From NCBI RefSeq assembly GCF_014854695.1, contig NZ_CP027557.1:2914001-2978000 (forward strand): a stretch of DNA of 64,000 nt, read 5' to 3'. Below, piece after piece: positions 51,367 through 61,299 of this stretch. Source of the DNA: Rhodococcus rhodochrous (GTDB lineage Bacteria > Actinomycetota > Actinomycetes > Mycobacteriales > Mycobacteriaceae). Position 1 is the first letter of the stretch; every line of letters starts with the position of its first letter. Position numbers and translations under genes: made by a program. The notes beneath the pieces are model-generated. The model was not told where the DNA came from and ran no database searches. It saw nothing but the letters and a program-made list of their open reading frames with translations.

Positions 51367-51385
51367 TTAGGGCAGCCTAACAGCG
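51367..51385 (-). promoter_or_regulatory. Candidate DtxR/IdeR iron box
   Basis: TTAGGGCAGCCTAAC plus four bases agrees with the DtxR/IdeR consensus half-sites TTAGG and CCTAA at about 13 of 19 positions. It lies about 40 bp upstream of the lipoprotein start, so iron-dependent repression is possible but untested. Confidence 0.4.
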
Positions 51386-51513
51386 TGTCGGGTGTGCGGT
51401 GCCATGGCGCGTCCCACACGCGACACATGTTCGGAACACGACTGTTTCGTGTCCTCCCCCATGTGGGGCGATGTCCCGGTAGCGTGGAATGACCGACAGT
51501 GGAGGGAGTCGCT

Positions 51514-53283
51514 ATGAGCTCGTCAGAGAAGCCGGATGCGGTTGCGGCGGCACGCGAAATCGAAGAGTTGCGCGCAGAGGTGGCGACCTTGCGTCGTCGG
51601 CTCGGCGAACCGTCCGATCAGGTACGCGACCTCGAAGCCCGGCTCGAGTCCCTCACGGTCCGCAACGGCAAACTGCTCGAGACCCTCAAGGATGCGCGCC
51701 AGCAGCTGATCACGCTGCGCGAGGAGGTCGACCGGCTGGCCCAGCCGCCGAGCGGCTACGGGGTGCTGCTCGAGACGTTCGACGATCAGACCGTCGACGT
51801 GTTCACCTCGGGCCGCAAGATGCGGGTCGCGGTGTCCCCGAATCTCGAACTCGACACCTTCCGGCCCGGTCAGACGGTGCGGCTGAACGAGGCGTTGACC
51901 GTCGTGGAGGTCGGTGGGTTCGAGCGCGTCGGCGAGATCACCACCCTTCGGGAGGTGCTCGACGACGGCACCCGCGCGCTGGTGGTCGGGCACGCCGACG
52001 AGGAACGCATCGTGTGGCTGGCGGCCCCGCTCGCCGCGGCCGCCGCCGACGACAGGACCGATGTGCTCGTCGACGACGAGAACTCGTTCACGCTGCGCCC
52101 GGGTGATTCGCTGCTGGTCGACAGCAAGGCCGGCTACGCCTTCGAACGGATCCCCAAGGCCGAGGTCGAGGATCTCGTGCTCGAGGAGGTCCCGGACGTC
52201 GGCTACAGCGACATCGGTGGCCTGGGCCGGCAGATCGAGCAGATCCGCGACGCGGTGGAGCTGCCGTTCCTGCACAAGGATCTGTTCCGCGAGTACTCGC
52301 TGCGCCCGCCGAAGGGTGTGCTGCTGTACGGCCCGCCCGGTTGCGGTAAGACCCTGATCGCGAAGGCGGTCGCGAACTCGCTGGCGAAGAAGATCGCCGA
52401 GGCCCGCGGCGACGATTCGAAGGAAGCGAAGTCGTTCTTCCTCAACATCAAGGGCCCGGAGCTGCTGAACAAGTTCGTCGGTGAGACCGAGCGGCACATC
52501 CGGTTGATCTTCCAGCGGGCCCGGGAGAAGGCGTCCGAGGGCACCCCGGTGATCGTGTTCTTCGACGAGATGGACTCGATCTTCCGCACCCGCGGTTCCG
52601 GTGTGTCCTCCGATGTGGAGACCACGGTGGTGCCGCAGCTGCTCGCCGAGATCGACGGTGTCGAAGGGCTCGAGAACGTCATCGTCATCGGTGCCTCGAA
52701 CCGTGAGGACATGATCGACCCGGCGATCCTGCGGCCCGGCCGCCTCGACGTGAAGATCAAGATCGAGCGTCCGGACGCGGAGGCCGCGCAGGACATCTTC
52801 TCGAAGTACCTGACCGAGAGCCTGCCGGTGCACGCCGACGATCTCGCCGAGTTCGGCGGCGATCGGGTCGCGTGCGTGCGGGCGATGATCGAGCGGGTCG
52901 TCGAGCGGATGTACGCCGAGTCCGAGGACAATCGGTTCCTCGAGGTCACCTACGCCAACGGCGACAAGGAGGTCCTGTACTTCAAGGACTTCAACTCCGG
53001 CGCGATGATCCAGAACATCGTCGACCGGGCGAAGAAGTACGCGATCAAGTCGGTGCTCGAGACCGGGGCGCCCGGTCTGCGGGTGCAGCACCTGCTCGAC
53101 TCGATCGTCGACGAGTTCGCCGAGAACGAGGACCTGCCCAACACCACGAATCCGGACGACTGGGCCCGGATCTCGGGGAAGAAGGGCGAGCGGATCGTGT
53201 ACATCCGCACCCTGGTCACCGGCAAGAACGCCAGCGCGAGCCGTGCGATCGACACCGAGTCGAACACCGGCCAGTACCTGTAG
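51514..53283 (+). CDS. mpa: Mycobacterial proteasome ATPase (Mpa/ARC)
   Basis: This 589-aa AAA ATPase recognises pupylated proteins, unfolds them and feeds them to the 20S core. An N-terminal coiled coil (~residues 10-75, the Pup receptor) is followed by two OB-type domains (~85-235), then the AAA module with Walker A GPPGCGKT (273-280), Walker [10 protein letters not shown] and the sensor/Arg-finger region ILRPGRLD. The C-terminus ends in GQYL, the tail that docks and opens the PrcA gate. ATG 51514 has GGAGGGAG upstream. A TAGCGT box nearby gives a short leader. Confidence 0.97.
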   Translation: MSSSEKPDAVAAAREIEELRAEVATLRRRLGEPSDQVRDLEARLESLTVRNGKLLETLKDARQQLITLREEVDRLAQPPSGYGVLLETFDDQTVDVFTSGRKMRVAVSPNLELDTFRPGQTVRLNEALTVVEVGGFERVGEITTLREVLDDGTRALVVGHADEERIVWLAAPLAAAAADDRTDVLVDDENSFTLRPGDSLLVDSKAGYAFERIPKAEVEDLVLEEVPDVGYSDIGGLGRQIEQIRDAVELPFLHKDLFREYSLRPPKGVLLYGPPGCGKTLIAKAVANSLAKKIAEARGDDSKEAKSFFLNIKGPELLNKFVGETERHIRLIFQRAREKASEGTPVIVFFDEMDSIFRTRGSGVSSDVETTVVPQLLAEIDGVEGLENVIVIGASNREDMIDPAILRPGRLDVKIKIERPDAEAAQDIFSKYLTESLPVHADDLAEFGGDRVACVRAMIERVVERMYAESEDNRFLEVTYANGDKEVLYFKDFNSGAMIQNIVDRAKKYAIKSVLETGAPGLRVQHLLDSIVDEFAENEDLPNTTNPDDWARISGKKGERIVYIRTLVTGKNASASRAIDTESNTGQYL

Positions 53284-53305
53284 GAATCGACCCACGACAA
53301 TCGAT

Positions 53306-53352
53306 CCGCGACGGCCGGGCCTTCCCTCCTCCGGAAGGTCCGGCCGTCGCGG
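53306..53352 (+). terminator. Terminator after mpa
   Basis: Perfect 13-bp arms CCGCGACGGCCGG / CCGGCCGTCGCGG continue, after a G.T pair, into CCTTCC/GGAAGG around a 7-nt loop. It lies 23 bp after the mpa stop. Confidence 0.8.
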
Positions 53353-53374
53353 CCTCTCGGGGGGAGGACCGTCC

Positions 53375-53761
53375 ATGCCGTTGCCGCACACCATGGCCCG
53401 GTTCAACAAGATCGTCACCAACCGGGTCACCACCCCGTTCGCTCAGCTGTTGCCGGGCACCGCGGTGGTCGAACATCGCGGGCGCCGCTCGGGCCGGGTG
53501 TTCCGCACCCCGGTTCTGCTGTTCACCGTCGGTGACGACCTGCGGATCGCGTTGACCTACGGCGCCGACACCGACTGGGTGCGCAACGTGTGTGCCGCCG
53601 GCGAGGCGGTGGTGCACACCCGGGGCAGGGCGATCCCGGTGCGCGACCCGCGGCTCGGAACCGACCCGCAGGCGAGGTGGGCGCCGCCGCCGGTGCGGGT
53701 GGCGCTGCAGGCGATCGGGGCGCACGGCTATCTGGACTGCACCCCGCAGCCGCACCGCTGA
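53375..53761 (+). CDS. Deazaflavin (F420)-type nitroreductase family protein
   Basis: This 128-aa Ddn-like protein carries VVEHRGRRSGRVFRTPVLLF and GADTDWVRNVCAAGEAVVHTRG, the blocks that bind F420 or FMN in the split-barrel family. ATG 53375 has GGGGAGGA upstream. It lies between mpa and dop, separated from mpa by a terminator. A link to the Pup system is not indicated; its presence here is probably positional. It is shorter than the family member encoded at 20559-21014. Confidence 0.8.
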   Translation: MPLPHTMARFNKIVTNRVTTPFAQLLPGTAVVEHRGRRSGRVFRTPVLLFTVGDDLRIALTYGADTDWVRNVCAAGEAVVHTRGRAIPVRDPRLGTDPQARWAPPPVRVALQAIGAHGYLDCTPQPHR

Positions 53762-53803
53762 CCGGTGGCGGGGCTGTTCACGACCGTGAGCGTCCGGATC
53801 GCC

Positions 53804-53809
53804 TAGGCT
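53804..53809 (+). promoter_or_regulatory. -10 box of leaderless dop
   Basis: TAGGCT is 7 nt upstream of the dop ATG at 53817. Confidence 0.5.
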
Positions 53810-53816
53810 CGAGGGC

Positions 53817-55310
53817 ATGCAGCGGATCATCGGTATCGAGGTCGAGTACGGGATCTCCTCACCCAACGAGCCATCGGCGAACCCGATCCTGACCTCCACG
53901 CAGGCGGTGCTGGCCTACGCGGCCGCCGAAGGGGTGCCGCGCGCGAGGCGCACCCGCTGGGACTACGAGGTCGAATCGCCCCTGCGCGACGCGCGGGGCT
54001 TCGATCTGGGCCGGTTCAACGGCCCGGCCCCGGTCATCGACGCCGACGAGGTCGGTGCCGCGAACATGATCCTCACCAACGGTGCGCGCCTGTACGTCGA
54101 CCACGCCCACCCCGAATACTCCGCCCCGGAGGTCGCCGACCCTCTCGACGCGGTGATCTGGGACAAGGCCGGGGAACGGGTGATGGAGGCCGCCGCCCGG
54201 CACGCGTCGAGTGTGCCCGGCGCACCGCGACTGCAGCTGTACAAGAACAACGTCGACGGCAAGGGCGCCTCCTACGGCACCCACGAGAACTACCTGATGG
54301 ACCGCGAGACGCCGTTCTCGGCGGTGGTCGCGGGCCTGACCCCGTTCTTCGTCTCCCGGCAGGTCATCACCGGCTCCGGCCGGGTCGGGATCGGCCAGTC
54401 CGGTGACGAGCCCGGTTTCCAGCTCTCGCAGCGCGCCGACTACATCGAGGTCGAGGTGGGTCTCGAGACCACCCTCAAGCGCGGCATCATCAACACCCGC
54501 GACGAACCGCACGCCGACGCCGACAAGTACCGGCGGCTGCACGTGATCATCGGCGACGCGAATCTGGCGGAGATGTCCACCTACCTCAAGGTCGGCACCA
54601 CCGCGCTGGTGCTCGACCTGATCGAGGCCGGCATCGACCTGTCGGATCTGCAGCTCGCCCGCCCGGTCACCGCGGTGCACCACATCAGCCACGACCCGTC
54701 GCTGCGCAAGACCGTCGCGCTCGCCGACGGCCGGGAGCTGACCGGTCTGGCTCTGCAGCGGATCTATCACGAGCGGGTCGCGAAGTTCCACGACGGCACC
54801 GAGGACAAGCGGATCCTCGACATCCTCGACAAGTGGGCGATGGTGCTCGACCTGCTCGAACGCGACCCGATGGAATGCGCCGACCTGCTGGACTGGCCCG
54901 CGAAGCTGCGGCTGCTCGAGGGCTTCCGCAACCGCGAGGGACTGTCCTGGTCGGCGCCGCGCCTGCACATGGTCGACCTGCAGTACTCGGATGTGCGCCT
55001 GGACAAGGGCCTGTACAACCGGCTCGTCGCCCGCGGGTCGATGCAGCGGCTAGTCTCCGAGCAGCAGGTCCTCGATGCGGTGCACACCCCGCCGTCGGAC
55101 ACCCGCGCCTACTTCCGCGGTGAGTGCCTGCGCCGCTTCGGTGCCGATATCGCGGCGGCGAGCTGGGATTCGGTGATCTTCGATCTCGGTCGCGAGTCGC
55201 TGGTGCGCATCCCGACCCTCGAGCCGCTACGCGGCAGCCGCGCGCATGTCGGGGAGCTGCTCGAGACGGCGCAGTCGGCGGCGGAGTTGGTCGATCAGCT
55301 CACCCACTGA
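53817..55310 (+). CDS. dop: Deamidase/depupylase of Pup
   Basis: This 497-aa carboxylate-amine-ligase-fold enzyme converts the C-terminal Gln of Pup to Glu and also removes Pup from substrates. The N-terminal [13 protein letters not shown] has the catalytic Glu/Asp region; [36 protein letters not shown] and [21 protein letters not shown] match mycobacterial Dop and are shared with PafA. The C-terminal small domain contacts Pup. It starts 7 nt after a TAGGCT box. Pup, prcB and prcA follow on the same strand. Confidence 0.97.
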   Translation: MQRIIGIEVEYGISSPNEPSANPILTSTQAVLAYAAAEGVPRARRTRWDYEVESPLRDARGFDLGRFNGPAPVIDADEVGAANMILTNGARLYVDHAHPEYSAPEVADPLDAVIWDKAGERVMEAAARHASSVPGAPRLQLYKNNVDGKGASYGTHENYLMDRETPFSAVVAGLTPFFVSRQVITGSGRVGIGQSGDEPGFQLSQRADYIEVEVGLETTLKRGIINTRDEPHADADKYRRLHVIIGDANLAEMSTYLKVGTTALVLDLIEAGIDLSDLQLARPVTAVHHISHDPSLRKTVALADGRELTGLALQRIYHERVAKFHDGTEDKRILDILDKWAMVLDLLERDPMECADLLDWPAKLRLLEGFRNREGLSWSAPRLHMVDLQYSDVRLDKGLYNRLVARGSMQRLVSEQQVLDAVHTPPSDTRAYFRGECLRRFGADIAAASWDSVIFDLGRESLVRIPTLEPLRGSRAHVGELLETAQSAAELVDQLTH

Positions 55311-55388
55311 CCACCCCATTGCAGTGGGCGGTGGCCGGATCACGGGTCGCGAGTACGCGTGTCGCCACCGGTGGACCGTTTCGCTGGG

Positions 55389-55394
55389 TAGGGT
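55389..55394 (+). promoter_or_regulatory. Candidate -10 box of pup operon
   Basis: TAGGGT lies about 80 bp upstream of pup and would give a leader with a strong AGGAGGAGG (55457-55465) 9 bp before the ATG. The 164-bp gap between dop and pup thus likely holds a separate promoter for pup-prcB-prcA. Confidence 0.45.
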
Positions 55395-55474
55395 AGGAGT
55401 TCGAAGCAGCGGTGACCACACCGATCGTCGACCGGTGACGGTTCCGCGCCGAGTACAGGAGGAGGTCGGCGGCT

Positions 55475-55666
55475 ATGGCACAGGAGCAGACCACACGCGG
55501 TGGCGGCGGAGACGACGACGAGGTCGTCGGTGACGGCGGTGCCGGTCAGGAGCGTCGCGAGAAGCTCGCCTCGGACACCGACGATCTTCTCGACGAGATC
55601 GACGACGTGCTCGAGGAGAACGCAGAGGACTTCGTGCGGGCATATGTGCAGAAAGGTGGCCAGTGA
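55475..55666 (+). CDS. pup: Prokaryotic ubiquitin-like protein Pup
   Basis: This 63-aa, largely disordered protein is the tag joined to lysines of doomed proteins. The C-terminal part, [23 protein letters not shown], is the conserved helix that binds Mpa and PafA; the terminal Gln must be deamidated by Dop before ligation. The N-terminus is rich in Gly, Asp and Gln, as usual. The stop overlaps the start of prcB (GTGA). A strong ribosome site (AGGAGGAGG) is 9 bp upstream of the ATG. Confidence 0.98.
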   Translation: MAQEQTTRGGGGDDDEVVGDGGAGQERREKLASDTDDLLDEIDDVLEENAEDFVRAYVQKGGQ

Positions 55667-56517
55667 CAGCCGAACGATCCTCTCTTCCCTACCGCGAGGT
55701 GCAGCCGAAGCTGCACCTCGCGTCGCCCTTGTCGTCGTTCTCCGACCACCTGCGGATGCACGCCCCGGAGATGCTGCCGGAGAACCGGTTCCGGTTCGAA
55801 CGAGGTGACCACGTGGACCTCGCCCCGCACGGCACCACCATCGTGGCGCTGACCTTCGACGGGGGTGTGCTCATCGCCGGCGACCGGCGCGCGACCATGG
55901 GCAACCTGATCGCCTCCCGCGACGTCGACAAGGTGTTCGTCACCGACAACTATTCGGCGGCCGGCATCGCCGGCACCGCGGGCCTGGCGATCGAGCTCGT
56001 GCGACTGTTCGCGGTCGAACTCGAGCACTACGAGAAGATCGAAGGGGTGCCGCTGACCTTCGACGGCAAGGCCAATCGGCTCTCGTCGATGGTGCGCGGC
56101 AATCTCGGTGCGGCCATGCAGGGCCTGGCCGTGGTGCCGTTGCTGGTCGGTTTCGACCTCGACGCCGCCGACGCGCACCGCGCCGGGCGGATCGTGTCCT
56201 ACGACGTGGTCGGGGGCCGCTACGAGGAACGCGCCGGTTACCATGCGGTCGGCTCCGGATCGTTGTTCGCCCGTTCGTCGCTCAAGAAGCTCTACCGCAC
56301 CGACGCCGACGAGCAGAGCGCGCTGCGCACCGCCGTCGAGGCGCTGTACGACGCGGCCGACGACGACACCGCCACCGGTGGTCCCGACACCACCCGCGGG
56401 ATCTACCCGACCGCGGTGGTGATCACCGCGGCCGGCGCCGTGGCCGTCGCGGAGGAAACCCTGTCCGAGCTGGCCCGCACCATCGTGGCCGACCGCACCG
56501 CAGGAGATGCCCGGTGA
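55663..56517 (+). CDS. prcB: 20S proteasome beta subunit
   Basis: This 284-aa beta subunit forms the catalytic rings of the 20S proteasome. The propeptide is about 57 residues; cleavage before Thr58 in [10 protein letters not shown] exposes the N-terminal nucleophile. Lys in DRRAT (about residue 90, Lys33-equivalent region) and [15 protein letters not shown] are conserved. GTG 55663 overlaps the pup stop by 4 bp and the downstream prcA start overlaps its own stop, so stoichiometry is set by coupled translation. Confidence 0.97.
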   Translation: MTAERSSLPYREVQPKLHLASPLSSFSDHLRMHAPEMLPENRFRFERGDHVDLAPHGTTIVALTFDGGVLIAGDRRATMGNLIASRDVDKVFVTDNYSAAGIAGTAGLAIELVRLFAVELEHYEKIEGVPLTFDGKANRLSSMVRGNLGAAMQGLAVVPLLVGFDLDAADAHRAGRIVSYDVVGGRYEERAGYHAVGSGSLFARSSLKKLYRTDADEQSALRTAVEALYDAADDDTATGGPDTTRGIYPTAVVITAAGAVAVAEETLSELARTIVADRTAGDAR

Positions 56518-57326
56518 CACTTCCGTACTATGCGTCCGCCGAGCAGATCATGCGCGATCGCTCGGAGCTGGCCCGTAAGGGCATCGCCCGGGGCCGGTCT
56601 GTGATCGCGTTGACCTACGCCGGTGGTGTGCTGCTGGTGGCGGAGAATCCGTCGAAGGCACTGCACAAGATCAGCGAACTGTACGACCGGGTCGGTTTCG
56701 CCGCCGTCGGCAAGTACAACGAGTTCGAGAATCTGCGGCGCGCCGGGATCATGCACGCCGACATGCGTGGCTACTCCTACGACCGGCGGGACGTGACCGG
56801 GCGGGCGCTGGCGAACGCCTACGCGCAGACCCTCGGCACCATCTTCACCGAGCAGCCCAAGCCGTACGAGGTGGAGATCTGTGTCGCCGAGGTCGGGCGC
56901 GCCGACACCGACGACGGCCCGCAGCTGTACCGCATCACCTACGACGGGTCGATCGTCGACGAGTCGCAGTTCGTGGTGATGGGCGGCAACACCGAACCGA
57001 TCGTCACCGCGCTGCGCTCGTCGTACAAGCCGGGTCTGCCGCTCGACGAGGCGGTCGCCGTGGCGGTGACCGCGCTGCAGCAGCCCGCCACCGCCGATGC
57101 GGCGCCGCGGGTGCTCGGTCGCGGCGAACTCGAGGTCGCAGTGCTCGAGAAGCAGCGGCCGCGCCGCGCCTTCCGCCGTATCTCGGGGGCGGCGCTCGAC
57201 GCGCTGCTGCCCAGCACCGGGTCCGCTCAGGCGGCGCCGTCGGCCGCGCCCGCCGATCCGGCCCCCGAATCGGGGTCCGACACCACGACCGGCTCGGAGA
57301 CCGGGTCCGGTCCCGACGCGGGCTGA
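56514..57326 (+). CDS. prcA: 20S proteasome alpha subunit
   Basis: This 270-aa alpha subunit forms the outer rings and gate. N-terminal [29 protein letters not shown] is the gating helix H0 region; [17 protein letters not shown] and [18 protein letters not shown] are typical. The C-terminal ~45 residues (after ALDALL) are an Ala/Pro/Ser/Thr-rich disordered tail. GTG 56514 overlaps prcB (GTGA). The last ~100 bp of this gene are also covered, on the opposite strand, by the PAP2-lipid kinase gene. Confidence 0.97.
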   Translation: MTLPYYASAEQIMRDRSELARKGIARGRSVIALTYAGGVLLVAENPSKALHKISELYDRVGFAAVGKYNEFENLRRAGIMHADMRGYSYDRRDVTGRALANAYAQTLGTIFTEQPKPYEVEICVAEVGRADTDDGPQLYRITYDGSIVDESQFVVMGGNTEPIVTALRSSYKPGLPLDEAVAVAVTALQQPATADAAPRVLGRGELEVAVLEKQRPRRAFRRISGAALDALLPSTGSAQAAPSAAPADPAPESGSDTTTGSETGSGPDAG

Positions 57327-58795
57327 TCCACCGCGAGCCGATAGACCGTCAACGCCGACGGCACCACCTCGAAGTCGAAACCGGTGCCGTCGGCGAGGAC
57401 TTCCCCGTCGGTGGCCAACGCCACCGGATCCCCGATGACCTCCACCGACAGGCCCGGGCTGTGCCGTTGCCGGTACATCGGTGAGGCGCCGAGGGTTCCG
57501 GTCGCCGCAGCGACGAGCAGCCGGAACCGCGAGAACCGGCTCTCGGCCGGCAGATACCGCACGTCGAGGGTGCCCGGATCCAGATGCGCGCGGGACATCG
57601 GCACCTGATCTGCCGGGGTGTAGCGGCCGTTGCCGACGAACAGCAACCACACCGCCCGTCCCGCCCCGTCGATCCGTACGGGCATCGGGCTCGCCGTGCG
57701 CAGCACCGCGAGCATCGCCAGCCCCGCCGCCGGCCACTTGCCGATCCGCGGTTCCCAGTGCTCCCGCAACCGCACCGCATCCGGATAGCCGCCCAGGCTG
57801 GCGGTGTTGACGAACCGCCGCACCGTGCGTCCCTCCGGCCCGGTCACCGTCACCTGTCCGAGCCCGACGGCCACCGCCTGCCCGGCGGTGACCGCCCGCA
57901 CCGTCTCCTCCAGATCCACCACGCCGAGGTCGAGCGCGAAATGGTTGAGGGTGCCCCCGGGGAACACCGCCACCGGCAGCCGCGCGTCGACGGCGACGTC
58001 GAGCACCGCCGCGACCGTGCCGTCCCCACCGCACACCCCCACCGCCTGCGGCCGATACTCGGTCAGCAAATGTTCCAGTTGCTCCGCCGGATCGCGCTCG
58101 GGGTCCAGGTCAACGCGCCGCAGCCCCGGGAGCGCGGCGGTGACCGCCGCGGCGATCTCCTCGGCGGTCCCGGCGTCTCGGTTGACGACCAGCAGCATCC
58201 CCTCACCGCCGGGCAGGGCGGGCGCAGCCGCCACGACCTGCACGGTCGCCGGTTCGCGGCTGCGCACCGCCCACCAGCGGCGCGTCGACCACGCCACCGT
58301 CGCCCCGACCGCCCCGCCGACGAGCACGTCACCGGGCCAGTGCACGCCGGTGTGCACCCGCGAATAGGCCACCGCCGCGGCCAGCGGCGCCAGAACGACC
58401 CCGGTCGCAGGGGATTCGAGCGCCACCCCGGTCACGAACGCCGCCGCCGACGCGGCGTGCCCGGACGGGAACGACGACGAGCGGGGGATCGGCACACTGC
58501 GGCGCCGGAACTTCGGGTCGGTGCGCGCCGGGGGTCGGCGGCGCGGCAACAGCGGCTTGAGCAGCCCGTTGGTCAGGGCACTGGCCCCGGCCACCGACAG
58601 CAGGCCCCGCACCGCCCCGCGGCGGGCGTGACCGCCGGCGGCGGCGCACACCGCGGCGCACGCGACCCACAGCACACTGTGATTGGCGGCCCGCCCGAGA
58701 TCGCGCAGCAACGGGTCGGCGGGGGACGGGCGCAGCGCCCCGGTGCGCTCGAACAGGGCCCGGTCGGCGGTGCGGTAACGCTCGCGAACGATCAC
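57227..58795 (-). CDS. PAP2 phosphatase - diacylglycerol kinase fusion
   Basis: This 522-aa fusion has an N-terminal PAP2 acid-phosphatase domain (about residues 20-190) with [26 protein letters not shown] and [13 protein letters not shown], the three phosphatase motifs, and hydrophobic stretches. The C-terminal half (about 210-500) is a YegS/DAGK-like lipid kinase with [16 protein letters not shown] and [11 protein letters not shown]. It may act on phosphatidate or polyprenyl/inositol lipids at the membrane. GTG 58795 is 6 nt from a TACGGT box, suggesting a leaderless start. Its 3' end overlaps prcA by 100 bp on the opposite strand. Confidence 0.85.
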   Translation of the reverse strand: MIVRERYRTADRALFERTGALRPSPADPLLRDLGRAANHSVLWVACAAVCAAAGGHARRGAVRGLLSVAGASALTNGLLKPLLPRRRPPARTDPKFRRRSVPIPRSSSFPSGHAASAAAFVTGVALESPATGVVLAPLAAAVAYSRVHTGVHWPGDVLVGGAVGATVAWSTRRWWAVRSREPATVQVVAAAPALPGGEGMLLVVNRDAGTAEEIAAAVTAALPGLRRVDLDPERDPAEQLEHLLTEYRPQAVGVCGGDGTVAAVLDVAVDARLPVAVFPGGTLNHFALDLGVVDLEETVRAVTAGQAVAVGLGQVTVTGPEGRTVRRFVNTASLGGYPDAVRLREHWEPRIGKWPAAGLAMLAVLRTASPMPVRIDGAGRAVWLLFVGNGRYTPADQVPMSRAHLDPGTLDVRYLPAESRFSRFRLLVAAATGTLGASPMYRQRHSPGLSVEVIGDPVALATDGEVLADGTGFDFEVVPSALTVYRLAVDQPASGPDPVSEPVVVSDPDSGAGSAGAADGAA

Positions 58796-58801
58796 ACCAC
58801 G

Positions 58802-58850
58802 ACCGTAGATGTCGTTGCGACCCATGGGGGTCGGGTTCGCGCGGTACTGT
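58802..58850. promoter_or_regulatory. Divergent -10 boxes of PAP2-kinase and pafA
   Basis: TACGGT (minus strand, 58802-58807) is 6 nt from the PAP2-kinase GTG, and TACTGT (plus strand, 58845-58850) is 6 nt from the pafA GTG. Both mRNAs would be leaderless; -10 boxes are 37 bp apart. Confidence 0.5.
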
Positions 58851-58856
58851 CGAGGT

Positions 58857-60215
58857 GTGCAGCGACGAATCATGGGTATCGAGACGGAGTTCGGCGTCAC
58901 GTGTACCTTCCACGGGCATCGTCGGTTGAGCCCCGACGAGGTGGCCCGCTATCTGTTCCGCCGGGTGGTGTCCTGGGGGCGCAGCTCGAACGTCTTCCTG
59001 CGGAACGGGGCGCGACTGTATCTCGATGTCGGCTCGCACCCCGAGTACGCCACCGCCGAGTGCGACGACCTGCTCCAGCTCGTCGAGCACGACCATGCCG
59101 GCGAGCGGGTCCTCGAGGAACTGCTCATCGATGCCGAGCAGCGTCTCGCCGAGGAAGGCATCGGCGGCGATATCTTCCTGTTCAAGAACAACACCGACTC
59201 GGCGGGCAACTCCTACGGCTGCCACGAGAACTATCTCGTCGCCCGCGTCGGCGAGTTCTCCCGCATCTCCGATGTGCTGCTGCCCTTCCTGGTGACCCGG
59301 CAGCTGATCTGCGGCGCCGGGAAGGTGCTGCAGACCCCCAAGGCCGCCACCTTCTGCCTGTCGCAACGCGCCGAGCACATCTGGGAGGGCGTCTCGTCGG
59401 CGACCACCCGGTCGCGGCCGATCATCAACACCCGCGACGAACCGCACGCCGACGCCGAGAAATATCGGCGCCTGCACGTGATCGTCGGGGACTCGAACAT
59501 GTCCGAGACCACCACCATGCTCAAGGTGGGATCGGCGGCGTTGGTGCTCGAGATGATCGAGGCCGGGGTGCCGTTCCGGGACTTCGCGCTCGACAACCCG
59601 ATTCGCGCCATCCGCGAGGTCTCCCACGACCTGACGGGCCGGCGCCCGGTGCGCCTGGCCGGCGGCCGGCAGGCCAGTGCCCTGGACATCCAGCGCGAAT
59701 ACCACGCGCGGGCCGTGGAGTATCTGCACCAGCGCGAACCCGACCCGCACGTCGCGCAGGTGGTGGACCTGTGGGGCCGCGTCCTCGACGCCGTCGAATC
59801 GCAGGACTTTGCGAAGGTCGACACCGAGATCGACTGGGTGATCAAGCGCAAGCTGTTCCAGCGCTACCAGGACCGCTACGACATGGAGCTGTCGGATCCG
59901 AAGATCGCCCAGCTCGACCTGGCCTATCACGACATCAAGCGCGGCCGCGGCGTGTTCGACCTGCTGCAACGCAAGGGGCTGGCGGCGCGGGCCACCGACG
60001 ACGAGTCCGTCGACGCCGCGGTGAACACCCCGCCGCAGACCACCCGGGCGAAGCTGCGCGGTGATTTCATCGCCGCCGCACAGGCCGCAGGCCGTGATTT
60101 CACCGTCGACTGGGTGCATCTGAAGCTCAACGATCAGGCGCAGCGCACGGTGTTGTGCAAGGACCCGTTCCGGTCGGTGGACGAACGCGTCGAACGGCTC
60201 ATCGCCTCCATGTGA
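58857..60215 (+). CDS. pafA: Pup ligase PafA
   Basis: This 452-aa ligase attaches deamidated Pup to substrate lysines using [18 protein letters not shown] at the N-terminus supplies the catalytic Glu/Asp region; [38 protein letters not shown] and [24 protein letters not shown] match mycobacterial PafA, whose length (452) is the same. The GTG at 58857 is supported by that alignment and a TACTGT box 6 nt upstream. pafB begins 88 bp downstream from its own promoter. Confidence 0.98.
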   Translation: MQRRIMGIETEFGVTCTFHGHRRLSPDEVARYLFRRVVSWGRSSNVFLRNGARLYLDVGSHPEYATAECDDLLQLVEHDHAGERVLEELLIDAEQRLAEEGIGGDIFLFKNNTDSAGNSYGCHENYLVARVGEFSRISDVLLPFLVTRQLICGAGKVLQTPKAATFCLSQRAEHIWEGVSSATTRSRPIINTRDEPHADAEKYRRLHVIVGDSNMSETTTMLKVGSAALVLEMIEAGVPFRDFALDNPIRAIREVSHDLTGRRPVRLAGGRQASALDIQREYHARAVEYLHQREPDPHVAQVVDLWGRVLDAVESQDFAKVDTEIDWVIKRKLFQRYQDRYDMELSDPKIAQLDLAYHDIKRGRGVFDLLQRKGLAARATDDESVDAAVNTPPQTTRAKLRGDFIAAAQAAGRDFTVDWVHLKLNDQAQRTVLCKDPFRSVDERVERLIASM

Positions 60216-60291
60216 GCACCGCCGCCCGTCGGAGCGGACCATCCGGTCCGATCCGATGGACGGTGATGCGGTGCCGGCGGCGCGCGGGCAC

Positions 60292-60297
60292 TAGGGT
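60292..60297 (+). promoter_or_regulatory. -10 box of leaderless pafB
   Basis: TAGGGT is 6 nt upstream of the GTG at 60304. Confidence 0.5.
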
Positions 60298-60303
60298 TGG
60301 CGC

Positions 60304-61299
60304 GTGGCGATCTCGAAAGTCGAACGGCTGGTGAACCTGGTCATCGCGCTGCTGTCCACCCGACAGTTCGTGACCGCGGAGAAGATCCGTGCCTCGGTGG
60401 CCGGTTACTCCGAATGCGCGAGCGACGAGGCGTTCAGCCGCATGTTCGAGCGGGACAAGAACGAACTGCGCGATCTCGGGGTGCCCCTGGAGACGGGCCG
60501 GCCGTCGCGGTCGTCGACGGTGGAGGGCTACCGCATCAACCGCGACGCCTACGAACTGCCCGAGATCGACCTCACCCGCGAGGAGACCGCCGCCGTGGCC
60601 GTCGCCGCCGCACTGTGGGAATCGCCGGAGCTGACCGCCGCCGCGCAGGGCGCGGTGCTCAAGCTGCGTGCCGCCGGGATCCGCGTCGACACCGACGGCG
60701 GGGAGGTGGTCGCGCCGCTGCCGCCGCGCGCCCGTGGCTCCGAACCCGCGTTGACGGCATTGCTCGCCGCGATCGACGCGCGCCGCGCGGTGCGGTTCAC
60801 CCACCGCAGTTCCCCCACCGAGCCGTGGTCGACGCGCACCGTCGAACCGTGGGGTGTGGTCACCGTGCACGGCCGCTGGTATCTCGTCGGCCACGACCGC
60901 GACCGCACTGCGGTGCGCACCTTCCGGCTCTCGCGCATCGGCGACGAGATCACCGCGATCGGCCCCGAAGGGGCGGTGCAGATCCCGGAGGGCGTGGATC
61001 TGCGGGGGCGGGTGCTCGCCGCGACCTCCCCCGCGGAGGTGAGCGGATCGGCGCGGCTGTGGGTGGCGGACGGGCGCGCCTGGGAGCTGCGCCGGCTCGG
61101 ACAGGCCGGCGCGGCCCGGCGGATCGGCGACCGCGACGGGGTGGAACTCGAGGTGCCGGTGCGCTCGTGGGAGTGGATCGCCCGGATCGTCGCCGGGCAG
61201 GGCGCGGACGCGTTGGTGCTCGACCCACCGGAATTGCGGGCCGAGGTGCAGCGCATCCTCGAACAGGCAACCACGACTGCGGGGGAAGAGGGTCGATGA
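60304..61299 (+). CDS. pafB: PafB, WYL-domain DNA-damage regulator
   Basis: This 331-aa protein has an N-terminal winged HTH (KVERLVNLVIALLSTRQFVTAEKIRASV) and a WYL effector domain (AVRFTHRSSPTEPWSTRTVEPWGVVTVHGRWYLVGHDRDR). PafB pairs with PafC to activate LexA-independent DNA-repair genes in mycobacteria; the WYL domain senses nucleic acid. GTG 60304 is 6 nt from TAGGGT. Its stop overlaps the pafC start (ATGA), so the two subunits are made in equal amounts. Confidence 0.95.
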   Translation: MAISKVERLVNLVIALLSTRQFVTAEKIRASVAGYSECASDEAFSRMFERDKNELRDLGVPLETGRPSRSSTVEGYRINRDAYELPEIDLTREETAAVAVAAALWESPELTAAAQGAVLKLRAAGIRVDTDGGEVVAPLPPRARGSEPALTALLAAIDARRAVRFTHRSSPTEPWSTRTVEPWGVVTVHGRWYLVGHDRDRTAVRTFRLSRIGDEITAIGPEGAVQIPEGVDLRGRVLAATSPAEVSGSARLWVADGRAWELRRLGQAGAARRIGDRDGVELEVPVRSWEWIARIVAGQGADALVLDPPELRAEVQRILEQATTTAGEEGR

